Shown here piece by piece: positions 1 to 8,767 of a stretch of DNA of 64,000 nt. Positions within the stretch are counted from its first letter, which is position 1; every line of letters starts with the position of its first letter. The position numbers and the translations under genes were made by a program. Source of the stretch: Rubrivivax sp. (lineage in GTDB: Bacteria; Pseudomonadota; Gammaproteobacteria; Burkholderiales; Burkholderiaceae_C); NCBI GenBank assembly GCA_004210455.1, contig SEFA01000002.1, positions 1 through 64,000 on the forward strand, written 5' to 3'. The notes under the pieces were generated by a model. That model had not been told where the DNA came from, did no database searches, and was given only the letters and a program-made list of their open reading frames with translations.

Positions 1-1
1 C

Positions 2-490
2 GGCTGGAGCGGCAAGGGGGGCAAGGGCGATTGGCGCAAGCGCGACCAGGACCCCACCATCGGGATGCCGCTGGAATTGCCGCCGGCACCGATGAACCTC
101 GCGGTTCGCATGCTGGTGCTGCACAGCGAGCTCTGGCAGCAGATCGGCGAGCAGGATCTGCAGCTGCTGCACGAGCTCCCCGGCGAGCACGGCCAGTTGA
201 TTGCGTGGCTGGAGCGTTCACAGGTCGACAACGGTCCGCTGCCGTGGGCGGTGCTGCAGATCGCGCTGCAGGAGGCCGACCTGATGGACCTGGCCCAGCG
301 CGTCAGCGGCGGTCCGCTGACCGCACCGCCGCCGGACCAGCATGTCGAGGTGGAATTCCGCGTCGTGATGCGCAAGCTGTGGGTGGGCAAGCTCCGCGCG
401 GAAGCCGACCGCATCGCGCGCAGTCCGCAGCCGGACATGGCGCGGTTCCAGGCCTTGCTGCGTCAGATCCGCGAGCTGGAAGCCGCCTGA
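2..490 (+). CDS. dnaG: DNA primase, C-terminal end (partial)
   Basis: The reading frame is already open at the window edge and ends in TGA at 488-490, leaving about 162 residues. The first part (GWSGKGGKGDWRKRD) is a low-complexity linker. The rest is a helical domain running from MNLAVRMLVLHSELW to LLRQIRELEAA, which resembles the C-terminal DnaB-binding domain of DnaG. Primase makes the RNA primers for replication, and this domain docks on the DnaB helicase, whose gene is at 39.3-40.7 kb. The call rests partly on context, because dnaG directly precedes rpoD in most proteobacteria. The catalytic Toprim and zinc domains lie outside the window. Confidence 0.82.
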   Translation, partial: GWSGKGGKGDWRKRDQDPTIGMPLELPPAPMNLAVRMLVLHSELWQQIGEQDLQLLHELPGEHGQLIAWLERSQVDNGPLPWAVLQIALQEADLMDLAQRVSGGPLTAPPPDQHVEVEFRVVMRKLWVGKLRAEADRIARSPQPDMARFQALLRQIRELEAA

Positions 491-499
491 ATCAGCCAC

Positions 500-522
500 C
501 CGCTGCGGCTGGCAGCGGTCTT
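500..522 (+). terminator. Hairpin just after dnaG, weak terminator candidate
   Basis: A 7-bp stem, CCGCTGC (500-506) with GCAGCGG (512-518), closes a 5-base loop ten bases after the dnaG stop and is followed by TCTTGG. There is no real T run, so termination would be weak. It may only partly separate dnaG from rpoD. Confidence 0.3.
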
Positions 523-545
523 GGCGAACCACCCGATCGTGCTTT

Positions 546-574
546 TTGACCGATCGGGAAAATTCGCAGATAAT
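546..574 (+). promoter_or_regulatory. Sigma-70 promoter for rpoD
   Basis: TTGACC (546-551) and GATAAT (569-574) are separated by exactly 17 bases, one mismatch each from the consensus hexamers. In this GC-rich window it is the clearest housekeeping promoter seen. An 8-bp inverted repeat, CCCGATCG at 532-539 and CGATCGGG at 551-558, brackets the -35 hexamer and could be an operator. Transcription would start near 581, leaving a leader of about 330 bases before the rpoD start codon. Confidence 0.75.
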
Positions 575-910
575 CTATGGTTTTCGCGCGTCAAGAGTGA
601 CCGCAGCGCCAACCGGTCCCCGGCCCCCCACTGACCCTGGGTTCATACACAAAGTGGCCAACTTACACCGCCTGGGCTGCAACAACAAAGGTTCACGCTA
701 ACCTTCACGCGCCAAGCCTTGAATGGCAGTCGGTTTGTCCCGATCTGTCATCCAGGGCCGAGTTCGAGCCGCCTGGCTCGCTCGCGCCGCATAGCCCGCA
801 AGTGTCGGGAGTTTGCGGGCGCCAGCGGGACAGGTGGCTGTTTGCATTGCCTGCACCCACTGCGATTTCCCCGCATTCACCTACTGGCCCACGAGCCACC
901 GAGGAACTGC
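575..910 (+). other. Long non-coding leader of rpoD
   Basis: About 335 bases lie between the promoter and the rpoD start codon. The rpoD frame stays open upstream to 719, but that stretch has no ribosome site near its ATG and its translation (Arg, Ser, Pro, Cys and His rich) is unlike RpoD. I therefore treat it as leader. I see no tRNA, no riboswitch family I recognise and no convincing small gene. A GAGGA motif at 901-905 is the ribosome site for rpoD. Confidence 0.55.
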
Positions 911-3157
911 ATGACCGCCAAAAAGACCGCGTCCAAGGCCGCCGCCGCAGAAACCGAAGAAGTCAAGAAGCCGGCCGGCAAGGCCGCCGCGAAGACCGCC
1001 AAAGCCGCCACCGCTGCCGCGTCCGCTGACGACGCGAAGCCCAAGCGCGGCCGCAAGCCCAAGGCCGAGACCGAGTCCAAGAAGCCGGCCGGCAAGGCCA
1101 AGGTGGAAGAGGAAGAAGAGGACTTCGACGCCGACGGCGACGGCGAGTCCGATGGCGAGTCGGATGCCGAAGGCGACTCGGCCGAGACCGTCGAGGCGGT
1201 GGAGGTCGAGGAAGTCGGCGAGGACAAGCCCAAGGCCAAGCCGCTGCGCATGAAGGTCAGCCGCGCCAAGGAGCGCGCGCTGATGCGCGAGTTCGGCCTG
1301 GACGAGACGGCGCTGACCGAAGAGGAAGTCGCCAAGCGCCGCCATGAGCTGAAGACCCTGATCAAGATGGGCAAGACGCGTGGTTTCCTGACGCATCAGG
1401 AAATCAACGACCACCTGCCCGAGAAGCTGATCAACGAGGAAATCCTCGAGGCGATCGTGTCGATGCTCAACGACATGGGCATCGCCGTGTACGAGCAGGC
1501 GCCCGACGCCGCCACGCTGCTGATCCAGGGCTCGACTTCGCCCACCGCCACCGAAGAGGAAGCGGAAGAAGCGGCCGAGGCCGCGCTGTCGACCGTCGAC
1601 TCCGAATTCGGCCGCACGACCGACCCGGTGCGCATGTACATGCGCGAGATGGGCACCGTCGAGCTGCTGACCCGCGAGGGCGAGATCGAGATCGCCAAGC
1701 GCATCGAAGGCGGCCTGCAGGCCATGATGCTGGCCATCTCGGCCTCCCCGACGACCATCGCCGAGATCCTGGCCATGGCCGCCAAGATCCGCGCCGGCGA
1801 GATGCAGATCTCCGAGTCGGTGGACGGTTTCGTCTCCGACGACGAGGCGGACGACTACGTCGCGGAAGAAGACTTCGACGAGTTCGACGAAGAGGACGAC
1901 GACGACGGCGCCGGCGGCTCCAAGGCCCTGACCAAGAAGCTGGAGGAGCTGAAGAATGCCGCGCTGGTGAAGCTGGATTCGCTCGCGACCAACTTCGACA
2001 AGATGCGCAAGGCCTTCGAGAAGGACGGCTACAAGTCGGCCAACTACAACAAGGCCCAGTCCGCGATCAGCCAGGAGCTGATGACCATCCGCTTCACGGT
2101 CAAGACGATCGAGAAGCTGTGCGACATCCTGCGCTCGCAGGTGGACGACGTGCGCCGCTTCGAACGCGAGATCCGCAAGATCGTCGTGGACAAGTGCGGC
2201 ATGCCGCAAGAGCACTTCATCAAGACCTTCCCGCCCAACGTGCTGAACCTGCAGTGGGCGGAAAAGGAAGTGGCGGCCGGGAAGTCGTACGCGAACATCA
2301 TGTCGCGCAACCTGCCCGCGATCCAGGAGCTGCAGCAGAAGCTGATCGACATCCAGGGCAAGGCCGTGGTGCCGCTGGACGACCTCAAGGGCATCAACAA
2401 GCGGATGAACGAGGGCGAAAAGGCCTCGCGCGACGCGAAGAAGGAAATGATCGAGGCCAACCTGCGCCTGGTCATCTCCATCGCCAAGAAGTACACCAAC
2501 CGTGGTCTGCAGTTCCTGGACCTGATCCAGGAAGGCAACATCGGTCTGATGAAGGCGGTCGACAAGTTCGAGTACCGCCGCGGCTACAAGTTCTCGACCT
2601 ACGCGACGTGGTGGATCCGCCAGGCCATCACCCGCTCGATCGCGGACCAGGCCCGCACCATCCGCATCCCGGTTCACATGATCGAGACGATCAACAAGAT
2701 GAACCGGATCTCGCGTCAGCATCTGCAGGAGTTCGGCTTCGAGCCGGACGCGCCGACGCTGGCCGAGAAGATGGAGATGCCGGAGGACAAGATCCGCAAG
2801 ATCATGAAGATCGCCAAAGAGCCGATCTCCATGGAAACGCCGATCGGGGACGACGACGACAGCCATCTGGGCGACTTCATCGAGGACACCAACAACACCG
2901 CGCCGATCGAGGCCGCGATGCAGGCCGGCCTGCGCGAGGTGGTGAAGGACATCCTGGACAGCCTGACCCCGCGCGAAGCCAAGGTGCTGCGCATGCGCTT
3001 CGGCATCGAGATGAGCACGGACCACACGCTGGAGGAAGTCGGCAAGCAGTTCGACGTCACCCGCGAGCGCATCCGCCAGATCGAAGCCAAGGCGATCCGC
3101 AAGCTGAAGCACCCGTCGCGCAGCGACAAGCTCCGCACCTACCTGGACAACCTCTGA
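911..3157 (+). CDS. rpoD: RNA polymerase primary sigma factor RpoD (sigma-70)
   Basis: This is the housekeeping sigma factor, which directs RNA polymerase to -10/-35 promoters. Start at ATG 911 (MTAKKTASK) is set by GAGGA six bases upstream and gives 748 residues. The N-terminus (about 1-65) is Ala/Lys-rich, histone H1-like, and holds an AT-hook-like KRGRKPK. It is followed by a strongly acidic stretch (about 66-105), then the usual region 1.1. A second acidic insert lies in the non-conserved region near residue 320. Region 2 (about 516-590) has the typical [34 protein letters not shown] and [10 protein letters not shown]. Region 4 ends in [17 protein letters not shown] and YLDNL. dnaG lies upstream, and rpsU does not appear between them. 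Confidence 0.97.
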   Translation: MTAKKTASKAAAAETEEVKKPAGKAAAKTAKAATAAASADDAKPKRGRKPKAETESKKPAGKAKVEEEEEDFDADGDGESDGESDAEGDSAETVEAVEVEEVGEDKPKAKPLRMKVSRAKERALMREFGLDETALTEEEVAKRRHELKTLIKMGKTRGFLTHQEINDHLPEKLINEEILEAIVSMLNDMGIAVYEQAPDAATLLIQGSTSPTATEEEAEEAAEAALSTVDSEFGRTTDPVRMYMREMGTVELLTREGEIEIAKRIEGGLQAMMLAISASPTTIAEILAMAAKIRAGEMQISESVDGFVSDDEADDYVAEEDFDEFDEEDDDDGAGGSKALTKKLEELKNAALVKLDSLATNFDKMRKAFEKDGYKSANYNKAQSAISQELMTIRFTVKTIEKLCDILRSQVDDVRRFEREIRKIVVDKCGMPQEHFIKTFPPNVLNLQWAEKEVAAGKSYANIMSRNLPAIQELQQKLIDIQGKAVVPLDDLKGINKRMNEGEKASRDAKKEMIEANLRLVISIAKKYTNRGLQFLDLIQEGNIGLMKAVDKFEYRRGYKFSTYATWWIRQAITRSIADQARTIRIPVHMIETINKMNRISRQHLQEFGFEPDAPTLAEKMEMPEDKIRKIMKIAKEPISMETPIGDDDDSHLGDFIEDTNNTAPIEAAMQAGLREVVKDILDSLTPREAKVLRMRFGIEMSTDHTLEEVGKQFDVTRERIRQIEAKAIRKLKHPSRSDKLRTYLDNL

Positions 3158-3216
3158 TCCAGACCGGACCCGGACCCCAGCCAGGGGTTCCGGGTCGGCA
3201 CCGGGTTTGCCGCAAG

Positions 3217-3250
3217 ACCGGCCCCGTCCTCGGACGCGGGCCGGTTTTTT
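3217..3250 (+). terminator. Rho-independent terminator of rpoD
   Basis: ACCGGCCCCGTCC pairs with GGACGCGGGCCGGT with one bulged base and a very short loop, followed by TTTTTT. It lies 60 bases after the rpoD stop. The remaining bases up to 3434 hold no gene. Confidence 0.85.
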
Positions 3251-3434
3251 CTTGGCGCCGCCGCTGTCGGACCTCAGCAGCCGAAAGGCTTGTTACGGCA
3301 TTCGCCCGCCCGTTGGGGGGAGGTGTCGTACAGGGGCCGACAGGCCCCCGAGGCGAGGGCTTATCACCACGTGACGCCCAGGGTGGCGCGGCTACACTGA
3401 GACTTCCATCACATCTTGTCCCCTGCCCAGGCCG

Positions 3435-4373
3435 ATGACCCAGATCCGCGAGCGCACCGTCCTGTTTGCCGACTTGCGCGGCAGCACGGCGCTGTTCGAG
3501 ACGCTGGGGAACGCGGAAGCCTCGGGACTGGTGACGCAGACGGTCGCGCTGACCGGCCAGGCGGTGGAAGAGAACCGCGGCCACATCATCAAGACGCTGG
3601 GCGACGGTCTGATGGCCGCCTTCGACAACCCGCGCGACGGCATCAAGGCCGCGATGCGGATGCAGGAACTGCTGCTGAAGACCTCGGCGCGCAGTGAGCG
3701 TCTGCGCCACACCCACCTGCAGATCGCGCTGGCGCGCGGCGAGGTCGTCGAGATCCACGGCGACTGCTTCGGCGACGCGGTCAATGTCGCGGCACGGCTG
3801 CTCGACCACGCGGGCGACGGCGAGACCGTCGTGACCGCCGAGGTCGTCAACGGCCTGACCGGCGCGCAGAAGGCGCGCTTCCGCAGCCTGGACCACATCA
3901 GCGTGCGCGGCCGCGCGGAGCCGGTCCACATCTACGTGCTGGACCAGGGTTCCGGCGATCCCGGCGCGACGCAGTTCGGCGAGATCGCGCGCAGCGCCGG
4001 GCCGGAAGGCATCCGGCTGGTCTGGCAAGACCTGGACCGCGTCTTCGACATCGAGCAGATGCCCATCGTGCTGGGCCGCAGCACGCAGGCCACCTACTGC
4101 ATCACCGACGTCCGCGTCAGCCGCTCCCATGCGCGCATCGACTGGCAGGGCAGCAGCTTCAGCCTGACCGACCTCAGCTACAACGGCACCTTCGTGCGCT
4201 TCGGCGCCGGCGGCCAGACGCTGAGCCTGCGCCGCGGCTCGTGCACGCTGCACGGCGCGGGTGCGATCGGTCTCGGCGGCGCGGCCTCGGAATCCCAGGC
4301 GCCCACCGTGCGCTTCGAGGTGATCCACCTGGCCGAAGCCGCCACATCGGCGATGATGCGCCGCGGAATCTGA
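3435..4373 (+). CDS. Class III adenylate/guanylate cyclase domain fused to an FHA domain
   Basis: The 312-residue protein joins two signalling domains and has no membrane segment. Residues 5-150 are a class III nucleotide cyclase domain. FADLRGS carries metal-binding Asp13, KTLGDG carries Lys53 (adenine-recognition position) and Asp57, and GDAVNVAARL carries Asn117 and Arg121, the transition-state pair. Catalysis is therefore plausible, with cAMP the likely product. Residues about 195-290 form an FHA phosphothreonine-binding domain, with LGRS, SRSHARI and the later NGTF. It lies five bases upstream of hemH on the same strand, so the two probably share a transcript. The combination suggests cAMP synthesis tied to a Ser/Thr kinase, but no kinase gene is in the window. 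Confidence 0.82.
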   Translation: MTQIRERTVLFADLRGSTALFETLGNAEASGLVTQTVALTGQAVEENRGHIIKTLGDGLMAAFDNPRDGIKAAMRMQELLLKTSARSERLRHTHLQIALARGEVVEIHGDCFGDAVNVAARLLDHAGDGETVVTAEVVNGLTGAQKARFRSLDHISVRGRAEPVHIYVLDQGSGDPGATQFGEIARSAGPEGIRLVWQDLDRVFDIEQMPIVLGRSTQATYCITDVRVSRSHARIDWQGSSFSLTDLSYNGTFVRFGAGGQTLSLRRGSCTLHGAGAIGLGGAASESQAPTVRFEVIHLAEAATSAMMRRGI

Positions 4374-4378
4374 ACCGG

Positions 4379-5479
4379 ATGAGTTTCCTTCCCGAACCCG
4401 ACCACGTGCACGGACGTGCGCCGACCATCGGCGTGCTGCTGGTCAACCTCGGCACGCCCGACGCGCCCACCACCGAGGCCACGCGCCGCTATCTGGCGCA
4501 GTTCCTGTCCGACCCGCGCGTCATCGAGATCCCCAGGGCTGCCTGGTGGCCCATCCTGCACGGCGTGATCCTGCGCACGCGTCCGGCCAAGTCGGCGAAG
4601 AAGTACGCCAGCATCTGGACCAAGGACGGCTCGCCGCTGATGGTCTGGACGAAGAAGCAGGCCAAGCTGCTGCAGGGCCAGCTCGGCGAGCAGGGCCACC
4701 GCGTCAAGGTGCTGCACGCAATGCGCTACGGCAACCCGTCGATCGCGTCGCAGCTGGACGCGCTGCGCGCCGAGGGCGCGACACGCGTGCTGGTGCTGCC
4801 GGCGTATCCGCAGTATTCGGGCGCGACCACCGCCAGCGTCGTCGACGACGTGGCGCGCTGGTCGCTGGCACACCGGCACGTGCCGGAGTTCCGCTTCGTC
4901 AACCGCTACCACGACGACAAGCGCTACATCGCCGCGCTGGCCGACAGCGTGCGCGCCCACTGGAAGGCCGAGGGCCGCGGTGATCTGCTGGTGATGAGCT
5001 TCCACGGCATGCCCGCGCGCACGCTGGCGCTGGGCGATCCGTACCACTGCGAATGCCTCAAGACCGGCCGCCTGCTGGCCGAGGCGCTGGGCCTGTCCGA
5101 TGCGCAGTACAAGGTGACCTTCCAGAGCCGCTTCGGCAAGGCGCGCTGGCTGGAGCCCTACACCGAGCCGACGCTGCGCGAGCTCGCCGGACGCGGGCTG
5201 AAGTCGGTCGACCTGATCTGCCCGGGCTTCTCGTCGGACTGCATCGAGACGCTGGAAGAGATCGACATGGAAGCGCGCGAGGCCTTCCTGCACAGCGGCG
5301 GACAGCGCTTCAGCTACATCCCCTGCCTGAACGACCGCCCCGCCCACATCCGCGCGCTGGCGGCGATCGCCGAGCAGCACCTGCAGGGCTGGCCGACCAC
5401 CGCCGTGCCCGACGAGGCGCAGGCCGCCGCCCTCGCCCGCCAGCGCGAGGCGGCGTCCATGGCAGGCGCGACACGCTGA
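4379..5479 (+). CDS. hemH: Ferrochelatase
   Basis: Ferrochelatase inserts Fe2+ into protoporphyrin IX, the last step of heme synthesis, at the inner face of the cytoplasmic membrane. ATG 4379 gives 366 residues, slightly longer than the 320-340 common in the family. Visible landmarks are GVLLVNLGTPDAP near the N-terminus, the catalytic histidine in SFHGMP (about residue 209), the conserved glutamate in KARWLEPYTEPTL, and PGFSSDCIETLEEI. An upstream in-frame extension to 4241 overlaps the cyclase gene and is not RpoD- or HemH-like, so ATG 4379 is preferred. A hairpin follows the stop. Confidence 0.95.
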   Translation: MSFLPEPDHVHGRAPTIGVLLVNLGTPDAPTTEATRRYLAQFLSDPRVIEIPRAAWWPILHGVILRTRPAKSAKKYASIWTKDGSPLMVWTKKQAKLLQGQLGEQGHRVKVLHAMRYGNPSIASQLDALRAEGATRVLVLPAYPQYSGATTASVVDDVARWSLAHRHVPEFRFVNRYHDDKRYIAALADSVRAHWKAEGRGDLLVMSFHGMPARTLALGDPYHCECLKTGRLLAEALGLSDAQYKVTFQSRFGKARWLEPYTEPTLRELAGRGLKSVDLICPGFSSDCIETLEEIDMEAREAFLHSGGQRFSYIPCLNDRPAHIRALAAIAEQHLQGWPTTAVPDEAQAAALARQREAASMAGATR

Positions 5480-5495
5480 TCCTCGCCGCACCATG

Positions 5496-5523
5496 ACAAA
5501 GGGCCCCTCATCGGGGCCCTTGT
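5496..5523. terminator. Terminator hairpin between hemH and tctA
   Basis: ACAA(A)GGGCCCC pairs with GGGGCCCTTGT around a TCAT loop. It sits between the convergent hemH and tctA genes and could serve both directions. The T tracts are short on both strands, so its strength is uncertain. Confidence 0.7.
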
Positions 5524-5562
5524 CGTTGCAGGGTGGCGGTGCCGCGTCAGGCGGCCCCAGCG

Positions 5563-7083
5563 TCAGCGCACAGCGACCGCCGCCTGCTGACGCGCCTTGC
5601 GCGTGGCCATCCACTTCATGACGCGCGGCAGCAGCAGCACGATCACGACGATGGCCAGCAGCGAGGCGGACAGCGGACGTTCGAAGAACACGCTCCAGTT
5701 CCCGCCGCCGATCGCCACGCCGTTGCGCAGGTGCGCTTCGGCGAGCGGGCCCAGGATCATGCCCACGACGACCGGCGCGGTCGGGAAGTCGAAGCGCCGC
5801 ATCACCACGCCCAGCAGACCGATGGCCAGCATCACGTAGAGGTCGAAGGCGCTCTGGCGCATGCCGTAGACGCCGACCGTGGCGAAGATCAGGATGCCGG
5901 CGTACAGCGGCGCGCGCGGGATGCGCAGCAGCTTCACCCACAGCCCCACCATCGGCAGGTTCAGCACCAGCAGCATCACGTTGCCGATGTACAGCGACGC
6001 GATCAGCGCCCACACCAGCGTCGACGAGGTCTCGAACAGCTGCGGTCCGGCCTGGATGCCGTAGTTCTGCAGCGCCGACAGCAGGATGGCGGCGGTCACC
6101 GAGGTCGGGATGCCCAGCGTCAGCAGCGGCACCAGCGTGCCGGTGACGGCCGCGTTGTTGGCGGCCTCCGGCCCGGCCACGCCCTCGATGGCGCCGACGG
6201 TACCGAACTCCTCCTTGTGCCTGGACAGCTTGCGCTCGGTCGCGTAGCTCAGGAAGGTCGGGATCTCGGTGCCGCCCGCGGGGATCACGCCGAACGGGAA
6301 GCCCAGCGCGGTGCCGCGGATCCAGGAGGGGATGGAGCGCCGCCACTCCTGCTTCGTCATGTGCACGCGGCCCATGGTGTTCATCGTCAGGTTGCTGCGG
6401 CCTTCATAAAGCGCGACATAGAGCGTTTCGCCGACCGCGAACAGCCCGACCGCGACCAGCACCGTCTCGATGCCGTCCATGAACTCGGGCACGCCGCCGG
6501 TGTAGCGGATCTGGCCGGTGATCTGGTCCATGCCGACCAGGCCCATGGCCAGGCCGATGAACAGCGCCGTCATGCCGCGCAGCGTGCTCTGGCCCAGCAC
6601 CGCGGAGACGGTGGTGAAGGCGATCAGCATCAGGCAGAAGTACTCCGGCGGGCCGAGCGTGACGGCGAAGTCCGCCAGCACCGGTGCGAACAGCGTGACC
6701 AGCACGGTGGCGATGGTGCCGGCGAAGAACGAGCCGATCGCCGCCGTGGCCAGCGCCGCGCCGGCGCGGCCGTGGCGGGCCATCTTGAAGCCTTCCAGCG
6801 CGGTCACCATGGTGCCGGTCTCGCCGGGGGTGTTGAGCAGGATGGAGGTGGTCGAGCCGCCGTACATCGCGCCGTAGTAGATGCCGGCGAAGAAGATCAT
6901 CGACGCGGTCGGGTCGACCTGCGCGGTGATGGGCAGCAGCATCGCGACGGTCACGGCCGGGCCGAGGCCGGGCAGCACGCCGATCGCCGTCCCGAGCGCG
7001 CAGCCGACGAAGGCCCACAACAGGTTGACGCCGGAGGCGGCCGTGGCGAAGCCGCCCATCAGGTGGGTCCAGAGGTCTTGCAT
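5563..7083 (-). CDS. tctA: Tripartite tricarboxylate transporter, large permease subunit TctA
   Basis: TctA is the large membrane channel of the TctABC secondary transporter, which takes up citrate-like tricarboxylates or other carboxylates using an ion gradient. The 506-residue protein is highly hydrophobic with about eleven or twelve membrane segments. It shows the family landmarks [14 protein letters not shown] (about 29-42) and [20 protein letters not shown] (about 70-89). The last residues are basic, as expected for a cytoplasmic tail. It is the third gene of tctC-tctB-tctA, 19 bases after tctB. The actual substrate cannot be read from the permease. Confidence 0.95.
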   Translation of the reverse strand: MQDLWTHLMGGFATAASGVNLLWAFVGCALGTAIGVLPGLGPAVTVAMLLPITAQVDPTASMIFFAGIYYGAMYGGSTTSILLNTPGETGTMVTALEGFKMARHGRAGAALATAAIGSFFAGTIATVLVTLFAPVLADFAVTLGPPEYFCLMLIAFTTVSAVLGQSTLRGMTALFIGLAMGLVGMDQITGQIRYTGGVPEFMDGIETVLVAVGLFAVGETLYVALYEGRSNLTMNTMGRVHMTKQEWRRSIPSWIRGTALGFPFGVIPAGGTEIPTFLSYATERKLSRHKEEFGTVGAIEGVAGPEAANNAAVTGTLVPLLTLGIPTSVTAAILLSALQNYGIQAGPQLFETSSTLVWALIASLYIGNVMLLVLNLPMVGLWVKLLRIPRAPLYAGILIFATVGVYGMRQSAFDLYVMLAIGLLGVVMRRFDFPTAPVVVGMILGPLAEAHLRNGVAIGGGNWSVFFERPLSASLLAIVVIVLLLPRVMKWMATRKARQQAAVAVR

Positions 7084-7102
7084 GTCGGAACTCCGGTGAG
7101 GC

Positions 7103-7627
7103 TTAGAGCCAGCCGCCGGCCGTGATGGCGGGCAGGTTGAGCGCGAGCAGCTTGTTGAACAGCCAGAACACCGGGGCCGCGATCAGCAGGCCGGTGATGG
7201 CGTCGATGAGGATCTGGCGCGGGCCGCCATGGACCTTGCCCTCGGCGCGGCGCAGACCGCGCACCGCCAGCACGAAACACAGCGTGCAGGCGAGCACGAA
7301 ACCGATCGTCGTGATCAGCGCCGCATTGGCGATGACCGCCGCCGCGACCCAGGCCGCCGACAGCCAGTCGGCCCGGGGCGCGCCGGACGGCGGCTCCATC
7401 GAGCGGAAGCCGCCGCTGCGCGCTTCCCAGATCAGCCAGGCGCCGCAGATCAGCAGCACCGCGGCCACGAACCAGGGCAGCGCGTTCGGGCCGATGCCGG
7501 AGTAGCCCGCATCGGACGGGATCGCTGCGGCGCCGACGGCCATCACGCCGCCGACGACCATCGCGGCGGCGCCGACCAGGGTTTGATACAGCGGCCCTGG
7601 CGCCGCCTGCTCGACAGAGTCAGTCAT
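7103..7627 (-). CDS. tctB: Tripartite tricarboxylate transporter, small permease subunit TctB
   Basis: This is the 174-residue small membrane subunit of the TctABC transporter. It has four hydrophobic segments: near residues 17-36, 44-64, 90-125 (a longer region around ADWLSAAWVAAAVI) and 148-168. TctB proteins are poorly conserved, so the call depends on size, topology and position between tctC and tctA. It starts ten bases after the tctC stop, and an AGGAGG-like site precedes the ATG at 7625-7627. Confidence 0.88.
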   Translation of the reverse strand: MTDSVEQAAPGPLYQTLVGAAAMVVGGVMAVGAAAIPSDAGYSGIGPNALPWFVAAVLLICGAWLIWEARSGGFRSMEPPSGAPRADWLSAAWVAAAVIANAALITTIGFVLACTLCFVLAVRGLRRAEGKVHGGPRQILIDAITGLLIAAPVFWLFNKLLALNLPAITAGGWL

Positions 7628-7637
7628 CGCAGCCTCC

Positions 7638-8606
7638 TCAGACCATGCCGGACTTGTGCATGATGGCGCGGAGGGACGCGAACTCGTTGTCGACGAAGGT
7701 CTCGAAGTCCTTGCCGGTCAGCACGGCCGGGGTCCAGCCGTTCTTCTCCAGCGCCTCGGCCCACGCCTTGGACTTGGTCGCCTTCACGACCAGGTCGATC
7801 AAGGTCTGACGCTGTGCGGGCGTGATGCCGGGCGCGCCGTAGACGCCGCGCCAGTTGCCGATCTCGACGTTGTAGCCGAGCTCCTTCATCGTCGGGATGT
7901 CCAGTCCCTTGATGCGCTGGGGCGCGGTGATCGCGATCGGGCGCATCTTGCCGCTCTCGATGTAGGGCTGGAACTCGCTGTAGCCGCTGCCGCCGATGCT
8001 GACGTTGCCGCCCAGGATCGCCGCGACGGCCTCGCCGCCGCCCCGGAAGGCGACGTAGTTGATCTTGGTGGCGTCGACGCCGACCTCGCGGGCGAGCATC
8101 GCCGCGGCGATGTGCTCCGTGGCGCCGCGCGAGCCGCCGCCCCACTTCACCGAGCCCGGGTCCTTCTTCAGCGCGTCGACCACGTCCTTCATCGTCTTGA
8201 ACGGCGAATTGGCCGGCAGCACGAAGACGTTGTACTCGCTGGTCAGGCGCGCGAGCGGCGTGGCCTGCGTCAGCGTGACGGGCTGCTTGCTGGTGATCAG
8301 GCCGCCCAGCATCACGGCGCCCATCACCATCATCGCGTTCGGGTCGCCCTTGGCGGCGTTCACGAACTGCGCCAGGCCGATGGCGCCGGCCGCGCCGCCC
8401 TTGTTCTCGAAGGTCACCGCGCCTGCGGCGCCGGCGTCCTGCAGGGCCTTGCCCAGCGCGCGGCCGGTGATGTCCCAGCCGCCGCCCGGGTTGGCCGGCA
8501 CCAGGATCTTCAGGGCCGCCGCGGCCTGCGCGCCCAGCGGCGGCGCGCCGGTGGCGCCCAGCGCGGCGAAGGCGGCCGCGGACTTCAGGAATTGGTCTCG
8601 ACGCAT
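7638..8606 (-). CDS. tctC: Tripartite tricarboxylate transporter substrate-binding protein (Bug family)
   Basis: This is the periplasmic binding protein that delivers substrate to TctA/TctB. ATG 8606 with AGGAGAC just upstream gives 322 residues; the longer open frame to 8684 lacks a ribosome site. The N-terminus (MRRDQFLKSAAAFAALGA) is a signal peptide with a near twin-arginine pattern. The mature protein shows the Bug signature VPANPGGGWDITGRALGKAL (about 35-54) and the ligand-loop region GGGSRGATEH. Burkholderiales carry many Bug proteins with different ligands, so tricarboxylate specificity is supported mainly by the adjacent tctDE regulators. Confidence 0.93.
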   Translation of the reverse strand: MRRDQFLKSAAAFAALGATGAPPLGAQAAAALKILVPANPGGGWDITGRALGKALQDAGAAGAVTFENKGGAAGAIGLAQFVNAAKGDPNAMMVMGAVMLGGLITSKQPVTLTQATPLARLTSEYNVFVLPANSPFKTMKDVVDALKKDPGSVKWGGGSRGATEHIAAAMLAREVGVDATKINYVAFRGGGEAVAAILGGNVSIGGSGYSEFQPYIESGKMRPIAITAPQRIKGLDIPTMKELGYNVEIGNWRGVYGAPGITPAQRQTLIDLVVKATKSKAWAEALEKNGWTPAVLTGKDFETFVDNEFASLRAIMHKSGMV

Positions 8607-8712
8607 GCTCGTGTCTCCTGTTGTAGATCTCACCGTCGGGGCAGAGCGCGCACCCGACGTTCGTTGTAGGCGTGAATCCTGCACACATCGCCTTTCATTC
8701 GGCTGTCCGGAA

Positions 8713-8732
8713 GCTCAGGGTTGACCCTGAGC
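8713..8732. promoter_or_regulatory. Inverted repeat in the tctC-tctD divergent region
   Basis: GCTCAGGG (8713-8720) and CCCTGAGC (8725-8732) form a perfect 8-bp inverted repeat around TTGA, 36 bases before the tctD start. It could be an operator for the divergent tctCBA/tctDE promoters or a leader hairpin. I see no clear -10 for either gene. Confidence 0.4.
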
Positions 8733-8767
8733 GGCGCGGCCTTCGCGCGTGGCGGACACTGCCGCCC

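Noticed and set aside
719-910. An upstream start for rpoD
   Set aside because: The extra 64 codons have no ribosome site and read as Arg/Ser/Pro/Cys-rich sequence unlike RpoD; ATG 911 has GAGGA at the proper distance.
881-3112. A very long open frame on the minus strand opposite rpoD
   Set aside because: Its product is a His/Leu/Arg/Asp-rich string that mirrors rpoD codons. High GC removes stop codons from antisense frames. rpoD itself is certain.
5533-7125. A plus-strand frame of about 530 codons across tctA
   Set aside because: His/Gln/Arg/Asp-rich mirror of a membrane protein gene with no start signal or domain.
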